Below are positions 26,721 through 36,076 of a DNA stretch of 64,000 nt, one piece after another. Source of the DNA: Bacteroidales bacterium UBA7009 (GTDB lineage Bacteria > Bacteroidota > Bacteroidia > Bacteroidales > Paludibacteraceae); the NCBI GenBank assembly GCA_002449665.1, contig DJXH01000008.1, forward strand, positions 62,001-126,000, read 5' to 3'. Below the pieces are notes generated by a model. That model saw nothing but the letters and a program-made list of their open reading frames with translations. It searched no databases and was not told the DNA's origin. How positions within the stretch are numbered: the first letter of the stretch is position 1; every line of letters begins with the position of its first letter. The position numbers were made by a program, and so were the translations under genes.

Positions 26721-27890
26721 ATGAAACTACTGCATACAAGCGATTGGCATCTCGGACATACCCTCTACGGCTACGACCGCACCGACGAACACCGGCAGAT
26801 GCTCTGCCAGATGGAAGATATTATCCGAACCGAACAACCCGATGTCTTTCTGCTTGCGGGCGATGTCTATCATACCGCTCAACCCTCGGCTGCCGTCCAA
26901 ACTGCTTTTGCCGATGCCGTCAGCCGCTTCCACGCTGCCTGTCCCGATATGACGATAGTGCTTACCGCCGGCAACCACGACAGCGGCGCAAAACACGACA
27001 TCTTCCGCACTCCGTGGAAAGCACTTAACGTGCATACTATCGGTACTTTAAGCAAAGACAGTATAGAAGAGCATATCATCCGTATCCCCGACAAGGGCTT
27101 TGTTATCGCCGTCCCTTATACCCACGAGCGGAACCTGCCGGAGCATTTCTTTTCTTCGCTCCTTGCCCTTACCAAAGAGCGGAATACTTTAGGTCTGCCT
27201 GTTATCCTCACCGCCCACACCACCGTGCGCGGCTGCGACATCACAGGACACGACAACCGCGATGAATACTCCGTCGGCGGCATTGACTATATGGATATTG
27301 ACGAGTTCGGCACCGGCTACGACTACCTCGCCCTCGGGCATATCCACCACGCACAGTTCGTCCACACCGGCAAACACAACGTCCGCTACAGCGGCAGTCC
27401 GCTGCCCGTCAGTTTTGACGAGACCTATCCTCATTCGGTCAGCATAGTGGAAATAGACCGACATGGGAGCGAACCGAAAGTGAGAACAATAGACATCTCC
27501 AATCCCCGCCCGCTTGTATCCCTGCCTTCTCACGACTTTGCTTCGTTTGACGAGGCTATAAGCCTGCTGCGCGACTTCCCCGCTGACAACGAAGCATACA
27601 TAAGACTGCAAGTTCTGACCGACACTCCTCTGCCCTCAGATGCCAACGCCATAGCCGCAGCGGCTCTCAACGGCAAGCACAGCCGCTTCTGCCTTATCAA
27701 CGCCAAAAGAAAGTCGGCAGTCGGTGTGCAAACCGACACGCTCTCCATTCACGACTTCCAAACACGCCAACCCGCAGAGATTGCCGAACATTTTGCCAAG
27801 TACTCCGGCTTTGATTTTGACGAGGAGATGCAGCAACTCTTCCGGCAGGCACAACAACAAGCTCAAAACGACATACGCGAAGGACAATGA
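26721..27890 (+). CDS. sbcD: exonuclease subunit SbcD (Mre11 family)
   Basis: 389 residues with the full set of metallophosphoesterase motifs: TSDWHLGH, LAGDVYH, TAGNHDS, LTAHTTVRG and LGHIHH. With SbcC it forms the ATP-driven nuclease that opens hairpins and trims DNA ends. The stop overlaps the sbcC start (ATGA at 27887-27890), which fits coupled translation of a fixed-ratio complex. The gene diverges from glsB. Confidence 0.95.
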   Translation: MKLLHTSDWHLGHTLYGYDRTDEHRQMLCQMEDIIRTEQPDVFLLAGDVYHTAQPSAAVQTAFADAVSRFHAACPDMTIVLTAGNHDSGAKHDIFRTPWKALNVHTIGTLSKDSIEEHIIRIPDKGFVIAVPYTHERNLPEHFFSSLLALTKERNTLGLPVILTAHTTVRGCDITGHDNRDEYSVGGIDYMDIDEFGTGYDYLALGHIHHAQFVHTGKHNVRYSGSPLPVSFDETYPHSVSIVEIDRHGSEPKVRTIDISNPRPLVSLPSHDFASFDEAISLLRDFPADNEAYIRLQVLTDTPLPSDANAIAAAALNGKHSRFCLINAKRKSAVGVQTDTLSIHDFQTRQPAEIAEHFAKYSGFDFDEEMQQLFRQAQQQAQNDIREGQ

Positions 27891-30800
27891 AACTCGGACA
27901 ACTCATCATACACAATATCGCATCCATAGAAGATGCCTTCATCGATTTCGAAGCTGCCCCGCTCGCCGACAGCGAAGTTTTTCTTATCACCGGTAAAACC
28001 GGTGCAGGCAAAAGCACCATACTCGATGCCATCTGCCTTGCCCTCTACGCCGACACCCCCCGCCTTGACGGCACACACGTACAAGGCAATATCATAGACG
28101 GCGACAAAGAGATGCGAGTGTCCGACACCCGCCAACTGATGAGGCGCAACACCGGCGAGGCTTTTGTCAAACTGACATTTACGGGCACTAACGGCATAGG
28201 CTACGAAGCCACGTGGGCTGTGGCAAGAGCAAGGAAAAAGCCGGACGGCAACATGCAGTCAAAGACTTGGCAACTGCTCAACCTCAAAACGCAAGTCACC
28301 CTCACCAAGGAAGATGACATAAAAACGGAAATACGCCGCGCCGTCGGTCTCGACTTCAGTCAGTTCTGCCGCACCACAGTCCTCGCACAGGGCGAGTTCA
28401 CCCGCTTCCTCAACTCCAAAGATGACGAAAAAGCCGACATACTCGAGAAAATAACGGGAGTGGATATATACACCAAAATAGGCGCGAAAATTTACGAAAT
28501 AACCAAACAAAAAGAGCAAGACCTCAATCAAGCCAAGCAAAAAACGGCAAACATAACCCTGCTTACAGAAGAAGAAAAAGCAGACAAAAAGCAGAATATC
28601 ACTCTAATAGACGAACACTATACAAATCTCAAGGCGGATGCCGATGCTGCGCGACAAGCCAAACTGCTGTCCGACAATATACGCACCTTCTCCGAGACCA
28701 TCTCTGCACAGCAAAGCGCACTTGCAGGACTGAAAAACAAGTATATACGCTTGCTGTCAGGGGTTAATTTCGCCCGAGAGCAGGCAGTCTCTCTACAAGC
28801 CTCTCTCGCTGCCGACCAAGACTTTATAACCCGCAACGCCCCATACGCCGCCGCCTACGCCAACTCACAGACTATATGCAGCCTTATAGCAAGCCTGACC
28901 GATGACAAACGAACCATAGACAAGCAGCAAGACTATATAAGCACAGGACAAAAACAGCACGAGCAACTGCTGCTTGACGAGCAAAAAGCGGAAACTCTGC
29001 TCGATAAAACCTCCCGACTACTCGCCGAGCAGGACAAGTCCGTAAGCGAAAAAGAACAGGCACTTGAGCAGATGAACCTGCAGCGAACAAGAGACCGACT
29101 GAACACTCTCCAAAAGCGGCTGCAAGACATCAAGATAGCAGATATTCAGTTGGATACCCTAAAGCAGAACACCCTCAAACATTCGCAGACAGAGCAAATG
29201 CTACGACAAGCCCAAGAGCATATCGCCATACTTCAACAAAACGCCGCCACACTGCTGCCACAGAAAGATTTAGCCCAAACAGCATTCCGAAACAGCAAAG
29301 AACTCTACGAAAAACAAAAAGATACCATCCACGGCTTTGCACAAACCATCCGCGCAAGACTCACACTCGGCGACACCTGCCCCGTCTGCCTGCAACCCAT
29401 AGCCGGTCATCTGCCGCTCGAAGAGGAAATAAAGCAGTTGGCAACGCAGGCACAAGAGAAAATGAACAACGCAGAGCAGACCTACAACGACCTCAACAAC
29501 CGCCTGCAATCGCTTAACGCCGAGATAAAGACAGCCACCGACCGCTACCGCCGCGACCGACAAACGTTTGAGCAAGACTGCTCCGTCAAAGAAAGCCTGC
29601 AAAAAGCCCGAGAAGCCTGCCTGAACTGCGGAATAACAGACATAGACGACAACACACCGACCCTACTTCATAGTCTCGCTGCCGATGTGCAAAAAGAGAT
29701 AGACAGCATCAGCCAAAGCCTTGCCATAGGTCAGACAAAAGAGTCCGAACTAAAACAACTGCGCCTTGCCGTACAACAAACACGCCGACAATCGGAACAA
29801 CAACGGCAACAACTGCTCCTCTGCCAAAAAGCAGTGGCAGACTCGCAAAACCGTCTTTCCAACGCTCAAACACTGATTGATAACCGTCTTAAGAACATAG
29901 AAACGACCTCACAAAGACTGCAAGAAGAACTGTCGGAAGAGTTGTATGCAGCCTTGAGCAAGGCCTCGCCCGAAACTTTCGCCACACGCCTTACTGCCGC
30001 AGCGGAGAAATACAACAACACACTACGTAATATCCAAAACTTGACACACGCGATAGAAACAGTGCAAAAAGAACTGACTGACACTCAACTTTCTATAGAC
30101 AACATCACCGCCTTGCAGCCGCAGTGGAAGACAGACGAAGTTGCAAACAAACAGCAAATGCCTGACCTGCCGCGTTTTGCCGTAACACTTTATACCGATG
30201 TCAGTATCGCCGTTTCCACTATAAAAGACACACTGCAAAAAAAGCAGACGAGCGATGAACAACTGTCCGCCTATCTTTCCGCCAACAACGCAGAAGGGGC
30301 TGCGGCTGCGTTTATAGCCGACCGTCTTGCCGTCCTTGAACAGCAAATGCGGCAAGCAGAGCAACAAAAAGGTGCATTGCAGCAGGAGTTGAACACCGAT
30401 GACCAAAACCGCCGACTTATGGGCGAACTACTGCAAGAAACGGCAGAAAAAGAAAACGTCTACCGCTCTTGGGACAGACTCTGCCGACTTTTAGGCGACC
30501 AGACGGGCAAGAAGTTCCGCACCATAGCACAGAGTTATGTCCTCTCCGACCTTATCCGCACGGCTAACGGATATATGGCGACCCTCACCGACCGCTATAC
30601 CCTCTATGTCCGCCCGGGGACGTTCGTCATCTACATAGAAGATGCATATCAAGGTTTTACACGCCGCTCTGCCACCACTATCTCCGGCGGCGAGAGTTTC
30701 CTTGTCTCTCTTTCGTTGGCTCTTGCGCTGAGCGATATCGGTCAGCACCTCGCAGTGGATACTCTCTTTATAGACGAGGGATTCGGTACGCTCAGCGGCG

Positions 30801-30970
30801 AACCGTTGCAAAAAGCCATCAGTACGCTGCGAACACTGCATAAGAAAGAAAACCGCAAAGTGGGAATTATCAGCCACGTGGAAGAACTCCGCGAGCGCAT
30901 TCCCGTGCAGATACAAGTGCTCCAAGAAGGCCACAGTTCGTCAAGTATCGTCAAAGTTGTAACGCAATAG
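27887..30970 (+). CDS. sbcC: exonuclease subunit SbcC (Rad50 family)
   Basis: 1027 residues. The N-terminal ATPase lobe has Walker A ITGKTGAGKSTILDAI and AQGEFTRFL. Two long coiled-coil arms, very rich in Gln/Glu/Lys/Ala, enclose the zinc hook CPVC near residue 498. The C-terminal lobe has the signature ISGGESFLVSLSLALAL and Walker B LFIDEGFGTLSGE. It is the structural partner of SbcD in double-strand end processing. It ends 25 bases from the convergent ATPase gene. Confidence 0.95.
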   Translation: MKLGQLIIHNIASIEDAFIDFEAAPLADSEVFLITGKTGAGKSTILDAICLALYADTPRLDGTHVQGNIIDGDKEMRVSDTRQLMRRNTGEAFVKLTFTGTNGIGYEATWAVARARKKPDGNMQSKTWQLLNLKTQVTLTKEDDIKTEIRRAVGLDFSQFCRTTVLAQGEFTRFLNSKDDEKADILEKITGVDIYTKIGAKIYEITKQKEQDLNQAKQKTANITLLTEEEKADKKQNITLIDEHYTNLKADADAARQAKLLSDNIRTFSETISAQQSALAGLKNKYIRLLSGVNFAREQAVSLQASLAADQDFITRNAPYAAAYANSQTICSLIASLTDDKRTIDKQQDYISTGQKQHEQLLLDEQKAETLLDKTSRLLAEQDKSVSEKEQALEQMNLQRTRDRLNTLQKRLQDIKIADIQLDTLKQNTLKHSQTEQMLRQAQEHIAILQQNAATLLPQKDLAQTAFRNSKELYEKQKDTIHGFAQTIRARLTLGDTCPVCLQPIAGHLPLEEEIKQLATQAQEKMNNAEQTYNDLNNRLQSLNAEIKTATDRYRRDRQTFEQDCSVKESLQKAREACLNCGITDIDDNTPTLLHSLAADVQKEIDSISQSLAIGQTKESELKQLRLAVQQTRRQSEQQRQQLLLCQKAVADSQNRLSNAQTLIDNRLKNIETTSQRLQEELSEELYAALSKASPETFATRLTAAAEKYNNTLRNIQNLTHAIETVQKELTDTQLSIDNITALQPQWKTDEVANKQQMPDLPRFAVTLYTDVSIAVSTIKDTLQKKQTSDEQLSAYLSANNAEGAAAAFIADRLAVLEQQMRQAEQQKGALQQELNTDDQNRRLMGELLQETAEKENVYRSWDRLCRLLGDQTGKKFRTIAQSYVLSDLIRTANGYMATLTDRYTLYVRPGTFVIYIEDAYQGFTRRSATTISGGESFLVSLSLALALSDIGQHLAVDTLFIDEGFGTLSGEPLQKAISTLRTLHKKENRKVGIISHVEELRERIPVQIQVLQEGHSSSSIVKVVTQ

Positions 30971-30995
30971 AATAATACGCAGTTCTCTATTTTTT

Positions 30996-32126
30996 TCAGT
31001 TCAATAACTCGCGCCTTATCCAAAGCTCGAAGAACTTGTCATACAATTGATATTCTCCGTTTTCATTGGTAATAAAATCTTTCTCCAACAGCCCGTTTAT
31101 GCCGGAGCGTACACTACTGGCAGACGGCAGGTGATGCGAACGGATAAATTGACCGCTTGTGATATTTTTTACTTTACCCTCTTGGGCAATCGCCAAAAGC
31201 ACATCTTTCTGTTTTTGTGGCATTTGATAAATCAAAGACAAGTATGTGTCGTTAGAAATATCAAGAAGCATATTTATCACAGGTTCAATCATTTCCGCAA
31301 CACATATTTCTCCTATCGCTGTCTGCATAAAAAGCACATTCAGAACCCGCTGCATATAGGAAGTGATACCATCAAACTGCTCATATAACGTTTTTACCAC
31401 TTGATCGTCCAAAGTTTTGCCGTTTTCGGCGAAATGTTGTTTGGCAAAAACCGTATATTTATCCAATGCAATCAGGGGAAGATTTATAATGGTCACAGAC
31501 TGATAAAAAGGTCTTGCAGGCGAAGTAAACATAGCACCCATCAAATGGCGTTGTGAACCGGAAAATACAAAATTCGCATTGGGAGTACGCTGAATATACG
31601 TACGGAGCAGTGCTTCTATGGTTTGACCTTTATCATATCGTGTAATTTGCTGGAACTCATCAATTGCAACGATACAGGGTAGTGAAGCCTCATTTAAGAA
31701 TCGGAAGATTTCGTCTAATGTAATCATCGGGTTTTCTATTGCTCCCAATCCGATGCTCCACACCGGCATACCATTGATGTCAAAGGATATGTCTTGACGT
31801 AGTGACTGAAGAATCTGAAGGAACTGCTCCCATATTTGCCTCCCCTTCGATTGTAATTCATCGATGATTGCCTTGCCAAAAACATTTACAAAATCTCTGA
31901 CAGAATGTGTTGCATAGATGTCAATGATAAAGGTGTGGTAATTTCTTTTTATCTGCAGCTGTTCAAAACAATGATGCAGCAAGTCCGTCTTGCCAACGCG
32001 TCTTGGCGAGATGAGTGCCACATTATGACCATTCGTGAGAAGATTGGTAAGCAATTCTGTTTCTCTTTCACGATCACAGAAATACTTTGAACCTGCATAA
32101 CCATTGGTAATAAACGGATTTTTCAT
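30996..32126 (-). CDS. AAA+ (STAND/archaeal-type) ATPase with C-terminal winged helix
   Basis: 376 residues. Walker A is ISPRRVGKTDLL (39-50), Walker B PCIVAIDEFQQ (about 159-169) and the sensor VFSGSQRHLM. The C-terminus (about 305-370: KDVLLAIAQEGKVKNITSG...SVRSGINGLLEKDFI) is a winged-helix fold that may bind DNA. It resembles the AAA_14/ATPase_2 group, common as orphan accessory genes in Bacteroidales. Function unknown. It has its own promoter at 32151-32180 and lies just downstream of the large cytomotive cluster, so it could be an edge gene of that island or independent. Confidence 0.85.
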   Translation of the reverse strand: MKNPFITNGYAGSKYFCDRERETELLTNLLTNGHNVALISPRRVGKTDLLHHCFEQLQIKRNYHTFIIDIYATHSVRDFVNVFGKAIIDELQSKGRQIWEQFLQILQSLRQDISFDINGMPVWSIGLGAIENPMITLDEIFRFLNEASLPCIVAIDEFQQITRYDKGQTIEALLRTYIQRTPNANFVFSGSQRHLMGAMFTSPARPFYQSVTIINLPLIALDKYTVFAKQHFAENGKTLDDQVVKTLYEQFDGITSYMQRVLNVLFMQTAIGEICVAEMIEPVINMLLDISNDTYLSLIYQMPQKQKDVLLAIAQEGKVKNITSGQFIRSHHLPSASSVRSGINGLLEKDFITNENGEYQLYDKFFELWIRRELLN

Positions 32127-32150
32127 ACGAAATCAAACTAAAATACGCTG

Positions 32151-32180
32151 CAAAAATACAAAAAACATCTCAATTGCCAA
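32151..32180 (-). promoter_or_regulatory. promoter of the winged-helix AAA+ ATPase
   Basis: TTG (32180-32178), 19 bases, TATTTTTG (32158-32151) on the minus strand, 25 bases before the ATG. Confidence 0.55.
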
Positions 32181-32319
32181 AAAATAATTATCATAAAATG
32201 GCAAAATGTGTGTTTAGCAGCAAATTTATGCCTATTCATAACACCGTAGCGGCTTCGTCCATAATACCGTTGGAGCAATAAATGACTCTATACAGGATAG
32301 AAAAACGGCAGTATTACAT

Positions 32320-32358
32320 AGTTGTTCCTTAAAAGTTTATCAAATTTTAGGAACAACT
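32320..32358. terminator. hairpin at the end of the cytomotive cluster
   Basis: agttgttcc (32320-32328) pairs with ggaacaact (32350-32358), extended by TAAAA/TTTTA across a bulge. On the minus strand it follows the last cluster gene by 12 bases. The U tract is poor, so termination is uncertain and mRNA 3'-end protection is possible. Confidence 0.4.
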
Positions 32359-32369
32359 TATAACACACT

Positions 32370-32774
32370 TTATTTCCTCGCTTTTCGTAGGTATTCCGCT
32401 GCTCGTTGCTGCGCATCGCGAGCATATCGCAGTTGGGTATTATACTTATTCCAAGCATCATCGGCATATCGTTTTTGAGTGCGTGCTTTGTCCATTGCAT
32501 CGCTTGCATAGCGGTTTGGGGTATTGGCACGGCTCATATCGCCTCTTTTAGTGTAGTACTCCGCTTCGCGTTGGTAGCCCTCGGCTTTTTTGATATAGTA
32601 TTGCGCCTCTCTTTCGTAACCTTGCGCTTTCTTCTGCCAGTACTCCGCTTCCCGCTGATACCCCTCTGCCTTCTTCTGCCAATACTCCGCCTCGCTCAGG
32701 TAATCCGCAGCAAAAACATCACTGAAAGCCCCAAGCGTCAATAGAGTGCAAATAATTGTGATTATGCGGTTCAT
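32370..32774 (-). CDS. secreted helical repeat protein (EYWQKKAEGYQRxA repeats)
   Basis: The start at 32774 (MNRIITIICTLLTL...VFA signal peptide) is preferred to 32834, which would overlap the upstream gene and bury the signal. The mature part is almost entirely short charged repeats: EAEYWQKKAEGYQR recurs about four times with small changes, each 14 residues, then a related stretch of RYA-DA-NK units. This predicts a long periplasmic helix or coiled coil, possibly a spacer or lattice protein. It is the last gene of the cluster. It has no homolog I can name. Confidence 0.7.
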   Translation of the reverse strand: MNRIITIICTLLTLGAFSDVFAADYLSEAEYWQKKAEGYQREAEYWQKKAQGYEREAQYYIKKAEGYQREAEYYTKRGDMSRANTPNRYASDAMDKARTQKRYADDAWNKYNTQLRYARDAQQRAAEYLRKARK

Positions 32775-32784
32775 TTCATAAGAG

Positions 32785-33264
32785 TTAATAGTCATACATC
32801 CACGGCAAGTCCTCAATTTTACGTTGATCTTCACAATGCTTTATTGCTTCTTGAATATGACTGCCTTTGATAACCTCTGAAAAAAACTTTGTTGTTATAT
32901 TTCCTCCGTATGTTTCATACGGCTTGATAATGTTTACTTTCTGTACTTCATAGTCTTTGTCAGTGAGATAATATTCAGAATACTTTTCACTTGTGAAGGT
33001 ACGAATACCATTGGTGGTTTGAGAAAGGCGATACTCTCTTTTCTCCACATCCATTGATCCGATAATTGTGTTGGCAACAAGAATTTTATCTTGATAAAAT
33101 TTTATGTATATCTCCATAGCAAAACATGGTTCATAAGATGTCTGACCATTCTCGTCATAACTTCGTCCCGTAATGGTATAGACATTTTCATATACCGGCT
33201 GTTCTTCCTTTGTCTGCCAAGGATAGACGAATAGCAAAATCGCTATAGTAAATACTGTCTTCAT
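32785..33264 (-). CDS. small secreted protein of unknown function
   Basis: 159 residues with a short N-terminal signal (MKTVFTIAILLFVYPWQ) and a mature, mainly beta-type sequence with YENVYTITGRSYDENGQ and a lone CED near the C-terminus. It looks periplasmic. It lies 42 bases after a membrane protein gene and 10 bases before the repeat protein, all leftward. No recognised domain. Confidence 0.6.
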   Translation of the reverse strand: MKTVFTIAILLFVYPWQTKEEQPVYENVYTITGRSYDENGQTSYEPCFAMEIYIKFYQDKILVANTIIGSMDVEKREYRLSQTTNGIRTFTSEKYSEYYLTDKDYEVQKVNIIKPYETYGGNITTKFFSEVIKGSHIQEAIKHCEDQRKIEDLPWMYDY

Positions 33265-33306
33265 AATGTTGTATTGGATTTGAAAATCTATGATTCTTTT
33301 TTCAAA

Positions 33307-34092
33307 TTATGATATTCCATAACACTCATTTATCAAATATAAAAATGCATAATTGTCATACAAAAGATTAACAGGAATGACTATTTTCTTTTGATGCTTT
33401 ATTTGCGAATACAAAATCAAACTGCCATCATACCATCTATATTTAATCGCGCTTATAGTTAGAGTATTATCTTTATATTTTATATAATCATTTCCGAGTT
33501 GATATGATTTCTCGGGGCTTTTACTATAAAACTCTGTATATCCTTTCCTCCTAAATTCTGAATAGTGCCTATTCAAAGCTATTGGAGTCCACATATTAAT
33601 AATAGCTTTTATGACAAGGGCAGTTAAATTGGGTTTATCCGAAATTTCAGATTCATTATAATAACTACCTGAATAGAAAAGGTGTCTTTTATTGTCTTTG
33701 CTACCAAAGAATGATGCGGAACAAGCAGTTCCTGTATATATACCATTTGTATAATTGCGTGTTTTTGCGATATTAATCCCATTTATCTCATCAAATTTAA
33801 CTATTTTTCCATTTGATGATAAGGATTTGTTCCTACTTTGCCTAATAGTAAGTATTCCATTCTCATAAATCAGAAAATAATACGGATTTAATATCTTAAA
33901 CAAGTATATTAACACAACAATCAGCAATACAACTACCCCTGCAATAGGTAAAAGCAACCACCACAACCAGTTAAGATTAAACGCTATATTTCTCGTTGTG
34001 TAGCCCTCTATAAACTCTCCTAATCCGACATCGGGGACTTCAATGTCATTCCGATTCAAAAGAAACGTATTAATGTCATTATTTTTTTTCAT
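33307..34092 (-). CDS. membrane protein of unknown function
   Basis: 261 residues with one strongly hydrophobic segment (about 39-70, WLWWLLLPIAGVVVLLIVVL) after a short cytoplasmic stretch. The C-terminal part has short strands (LIYENGILTIRQSR, KFDEINGI) like a PH-type or YdbT-like beta domain, which is a guess from pattern only. It is 12 bases after the DUF805 gene, inside the cluster operon. Confidence 0.6.
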   Translation of the reverse strand: MKKNNDINTFLLNRNDIEVPDVGLGEFIEGYTTRNIAFNLNWLWWLLLPIAGVVVLLIVVLIYLFKILNPYYFLIYENGILTIRQSRNKSLSSNGKIVKFDEINGINIAKTRNYTNGIYTGTACSASFFGSKDNKRHLFYSGSYYNESEISDKPNLTALVIKAIINMWTPIALNRHYSEFRRKGYTEFYSKSPEKSYQLGNDYIKYKDNTLTISAIKYRWYDGSLILYSQIKHQKKIVIPVNLLYDNYAFLYLINECYGIS

Positions 34093-34104
34093 AGCATTAA
34101 AGTT

Positions 34105-34455
34105 TTAACCATATTTATTTTCATCCGGATCACCCGGAGTTACAAGTAGTACAAAGTAATATATCGGACATAGTAACCACCACCCGCTATGATCTGTATC
34201 GTGGTATCGTCTTACTAAAACTGCCAAAGTCGGGATGAATATAATTAGAAAGAAAATGAGATCACTTATCAGCAAAAAAGCCACAAATGTTTTATCTGTC
34301 AGCCTATTATATCCGCATATAAATGCAGTCAGGAACAAGCCGCCGCATACAATACACATAAACAGCATCCACCACCAAAATTCCGAACGGCTTGCACGTC
34401 CTCTAAATGTCGCATATTTCTTAAAACAATTATCTATAGATGCTTTGAATGTCAT
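34105..34455 (-). CDS. DUF805 family small membrane protein
   Basis: 116 residues. The N-terminal FKKYATFRGRASRSEFWWWMLF and the C-terminal VRRYHDTDHSGWWLL are the two signatures of DUF805, a family of small inner-membrane proteins with three or four helices and unknown role. The start overlaps the preceding gene by 26 bases. DUF805, TM2 and DUF2752 proteins are all present in this cluster, which argues for a membrane-based complex. Confidence 0.85.
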   Translation of the reverse strand: MTFKASIDNCFKKYATFRGRASRSEFWWWMLFMCIVCGGLFLTAFICGYNRLTDKTFVAFLLISDLIFFLIIFIPTLAVLVRRYHDTDHSGWWLLCPIYYFVLLVTPGDPDENKYG

Positions 34456-36076
34456 AAGTCTCCTCCTTTAATGTCAAGTGATACCTGATGTTATAGAAAT
34501 ATGAGTAGTATCTGTGTTCTCTCTTGCTACTATGCCTACTACTATAATCCGTTGATCCATAAATTATTAATGCGCCACCTAAATATTGTGAATATTCTAA
34601 ATCATTTGAATAATGAAACTGAAGATAAATACCATTAAGTATTTTTATATAGTATAATCCTGTTTCCAATACCGTGTTAAACTTGATTGTACAAAATTTT
34701 TCGGAATTTAATGATACGGATTTCATGGCTACAAGTGTATCATTTTCATTAAATATACCAACATCCAGAGTTGAACCCACAGAAGAGTTTATACATCTTA
34801 CCATAACGCTTTCTAATGCGACTTTCTGCATGGCCTTTATCCACATAACATCTGATCTCGAAAACGTCCCTGTTTCATTTAAGCTTGCCCCAAGAGAAAA
34901 TGTATAAGCCGGAATTGTTTGTATCGTATTAGATTGTTTTTGAATATGTCCGTATAAAAGTTCGTTCTCTCGTTGTAAAGATTGATACTCATAGCACAAG
35001 GTATCAATGGTACCTTCAAGTTGTCTAACTCTCTCATCAGCAATCTTATCTGCCGTCATACAATAAACTGATAATGCTATTGTAAATGGGGCACACAATA
35101 AAATGACAAATACCATTCCCGTTATAAACCAACCCTCTTTTTTGTTCCATTTCTTTGTTTTTGCGTTCAGTTCTTTTTCGTGTTTCTTTTCCGCTTGCTC
35201 TAACTGATATTTGTATTGATCAAAGGCATCATCTCCCGGGAATATAAAGAAATGCTCATCTTGATTATTTCTGTCAGATTTGTGTTTTGTATGCCGCTCA
35301 TACTCAATGTTGGCAGACAAGATGGTATTGAGTGTATATGAAGATATACCCAAATCATTTATCAGTGCTTTAAGCGACAGATATTCTTCGGAAACTTTAG
35401 ATGTCTTGACGATATAGTCTACCAAATCTAAAAGACTTATAAATTCTTTTTCTATTTCAAGAGGTGTCAGTACTCGGCGTTCGGTTGCTTTATGTTTTTC
35501 GCCTTTTTTGTATGTTCGATTTGAATCTAAAATGTCGTGAACAACTGATGGCGAAAATAGAACAACTGACACCAATTTGCCCAATCTTATAGTAAGGTTG
35601 GTTACTATATTGGATTTTAGGCTTTTCTTGTAGTTGAAGTCTATATAGCAATCCGCATTCCATAGGTTCGTTTTAGGTAGGAGAACTGTACCATAACTCA
35701 ACCCGACTATTGACGAATGTAAAACGAAAAGCCCATCAATAAGTTTTACGGCTTCCAACCACTGAAAACCCTTGTCCGGATGTTTGATTTCAATTCGCAA
35801 GTGTTGCCCTAAGTTGGCAGAAGAGAAAGAGAAGGTAGTTGTAAACACCTGCCTATTAGGGGTCGGCTTTATATCAGACGCAGTAGCCGAAATAAATTCT
35901 CTCGCTTCTGTTTCTTTCAGTCCATACCTTTTTCCCTCAATCTCTATGCTCCTTATCAGGTCATCCGATATAGTATATTGGTTAAATGTATAAGTATCAT
36001 TCACAGCATCATAATCCACTTGTTTTACGATGCTGCGAATGATAAAATTACGGAAATTAGTCAGATTATCGTCCAT
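34430..36076 (-). CDS. large single-pass membrane protein with coiled coil, unknown function
   Basis: 548 residues. The cytoplasmic N-terminal part (1-290) is mixed alpha/beta without known motifs. A Lys/Glu-rich helix (about 285-312, EQAEKKHEKELNAK) leads to one transmembrane helix (about 314-338, WFITGMVFVILLCAPFTIAL). A coiled coil follows (RQLEGTIDTLCYEYQSLQREN), then a C-terminal beta-rich domain of about 150 residues, probably periplasmic, with SVMVRCINSS and LYYIKILNG. It overlaps both neighbours. It could transmit signals between the protease side and the cytoplasmic filaments. Confidence 0.65.
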   Translation of the reverse strand: MDDNLTNFRNFIIRSIVKQVDYDAVNDTYTFNQYTISDDLIRSIEIEGKRYGLKETEAREFISATASDIKPTPNRQVFTTTFSFSSANLGQHLRIEIKHPDKGFQWLEAVKLIDGLFVLHSSIVGLSYGTVLLPKTNLWNADCYIDFNYKKSLKSNIVTNLTIRLGKLVSVVLFSPSVVHDILDSNRTYKKGEKHKATERRVLTPLEIEKEFISLLDLVDYIVKTSKVSEEYLSLKALINDLGISSYTLNTILSANIEYERHTKHKSDRNNQDEHFFIFPGDDAFDQYKYQLEQAEKKHEKELNAKTKKWNKKEGWFITGMVFVILLCAPFTIALSVYCMTADKIADERVRQLEGTIDTLCYEYQSLQRENELLYGHIQKQSNTIQTIPAYTFSLGASLNETGTFSRSDVMWIKAMQKVALESVMVRCINSSVGSTLDVGIFNENDTLVAMKSVSLNSEKFCTIKFNTVLETGLYYIKILNGIYLQFHYSNDLEYSQYLGGALIIYGSTDYSSRHSSKREHRYYSYFYNIRYHLTLKEETYDIQSIYR

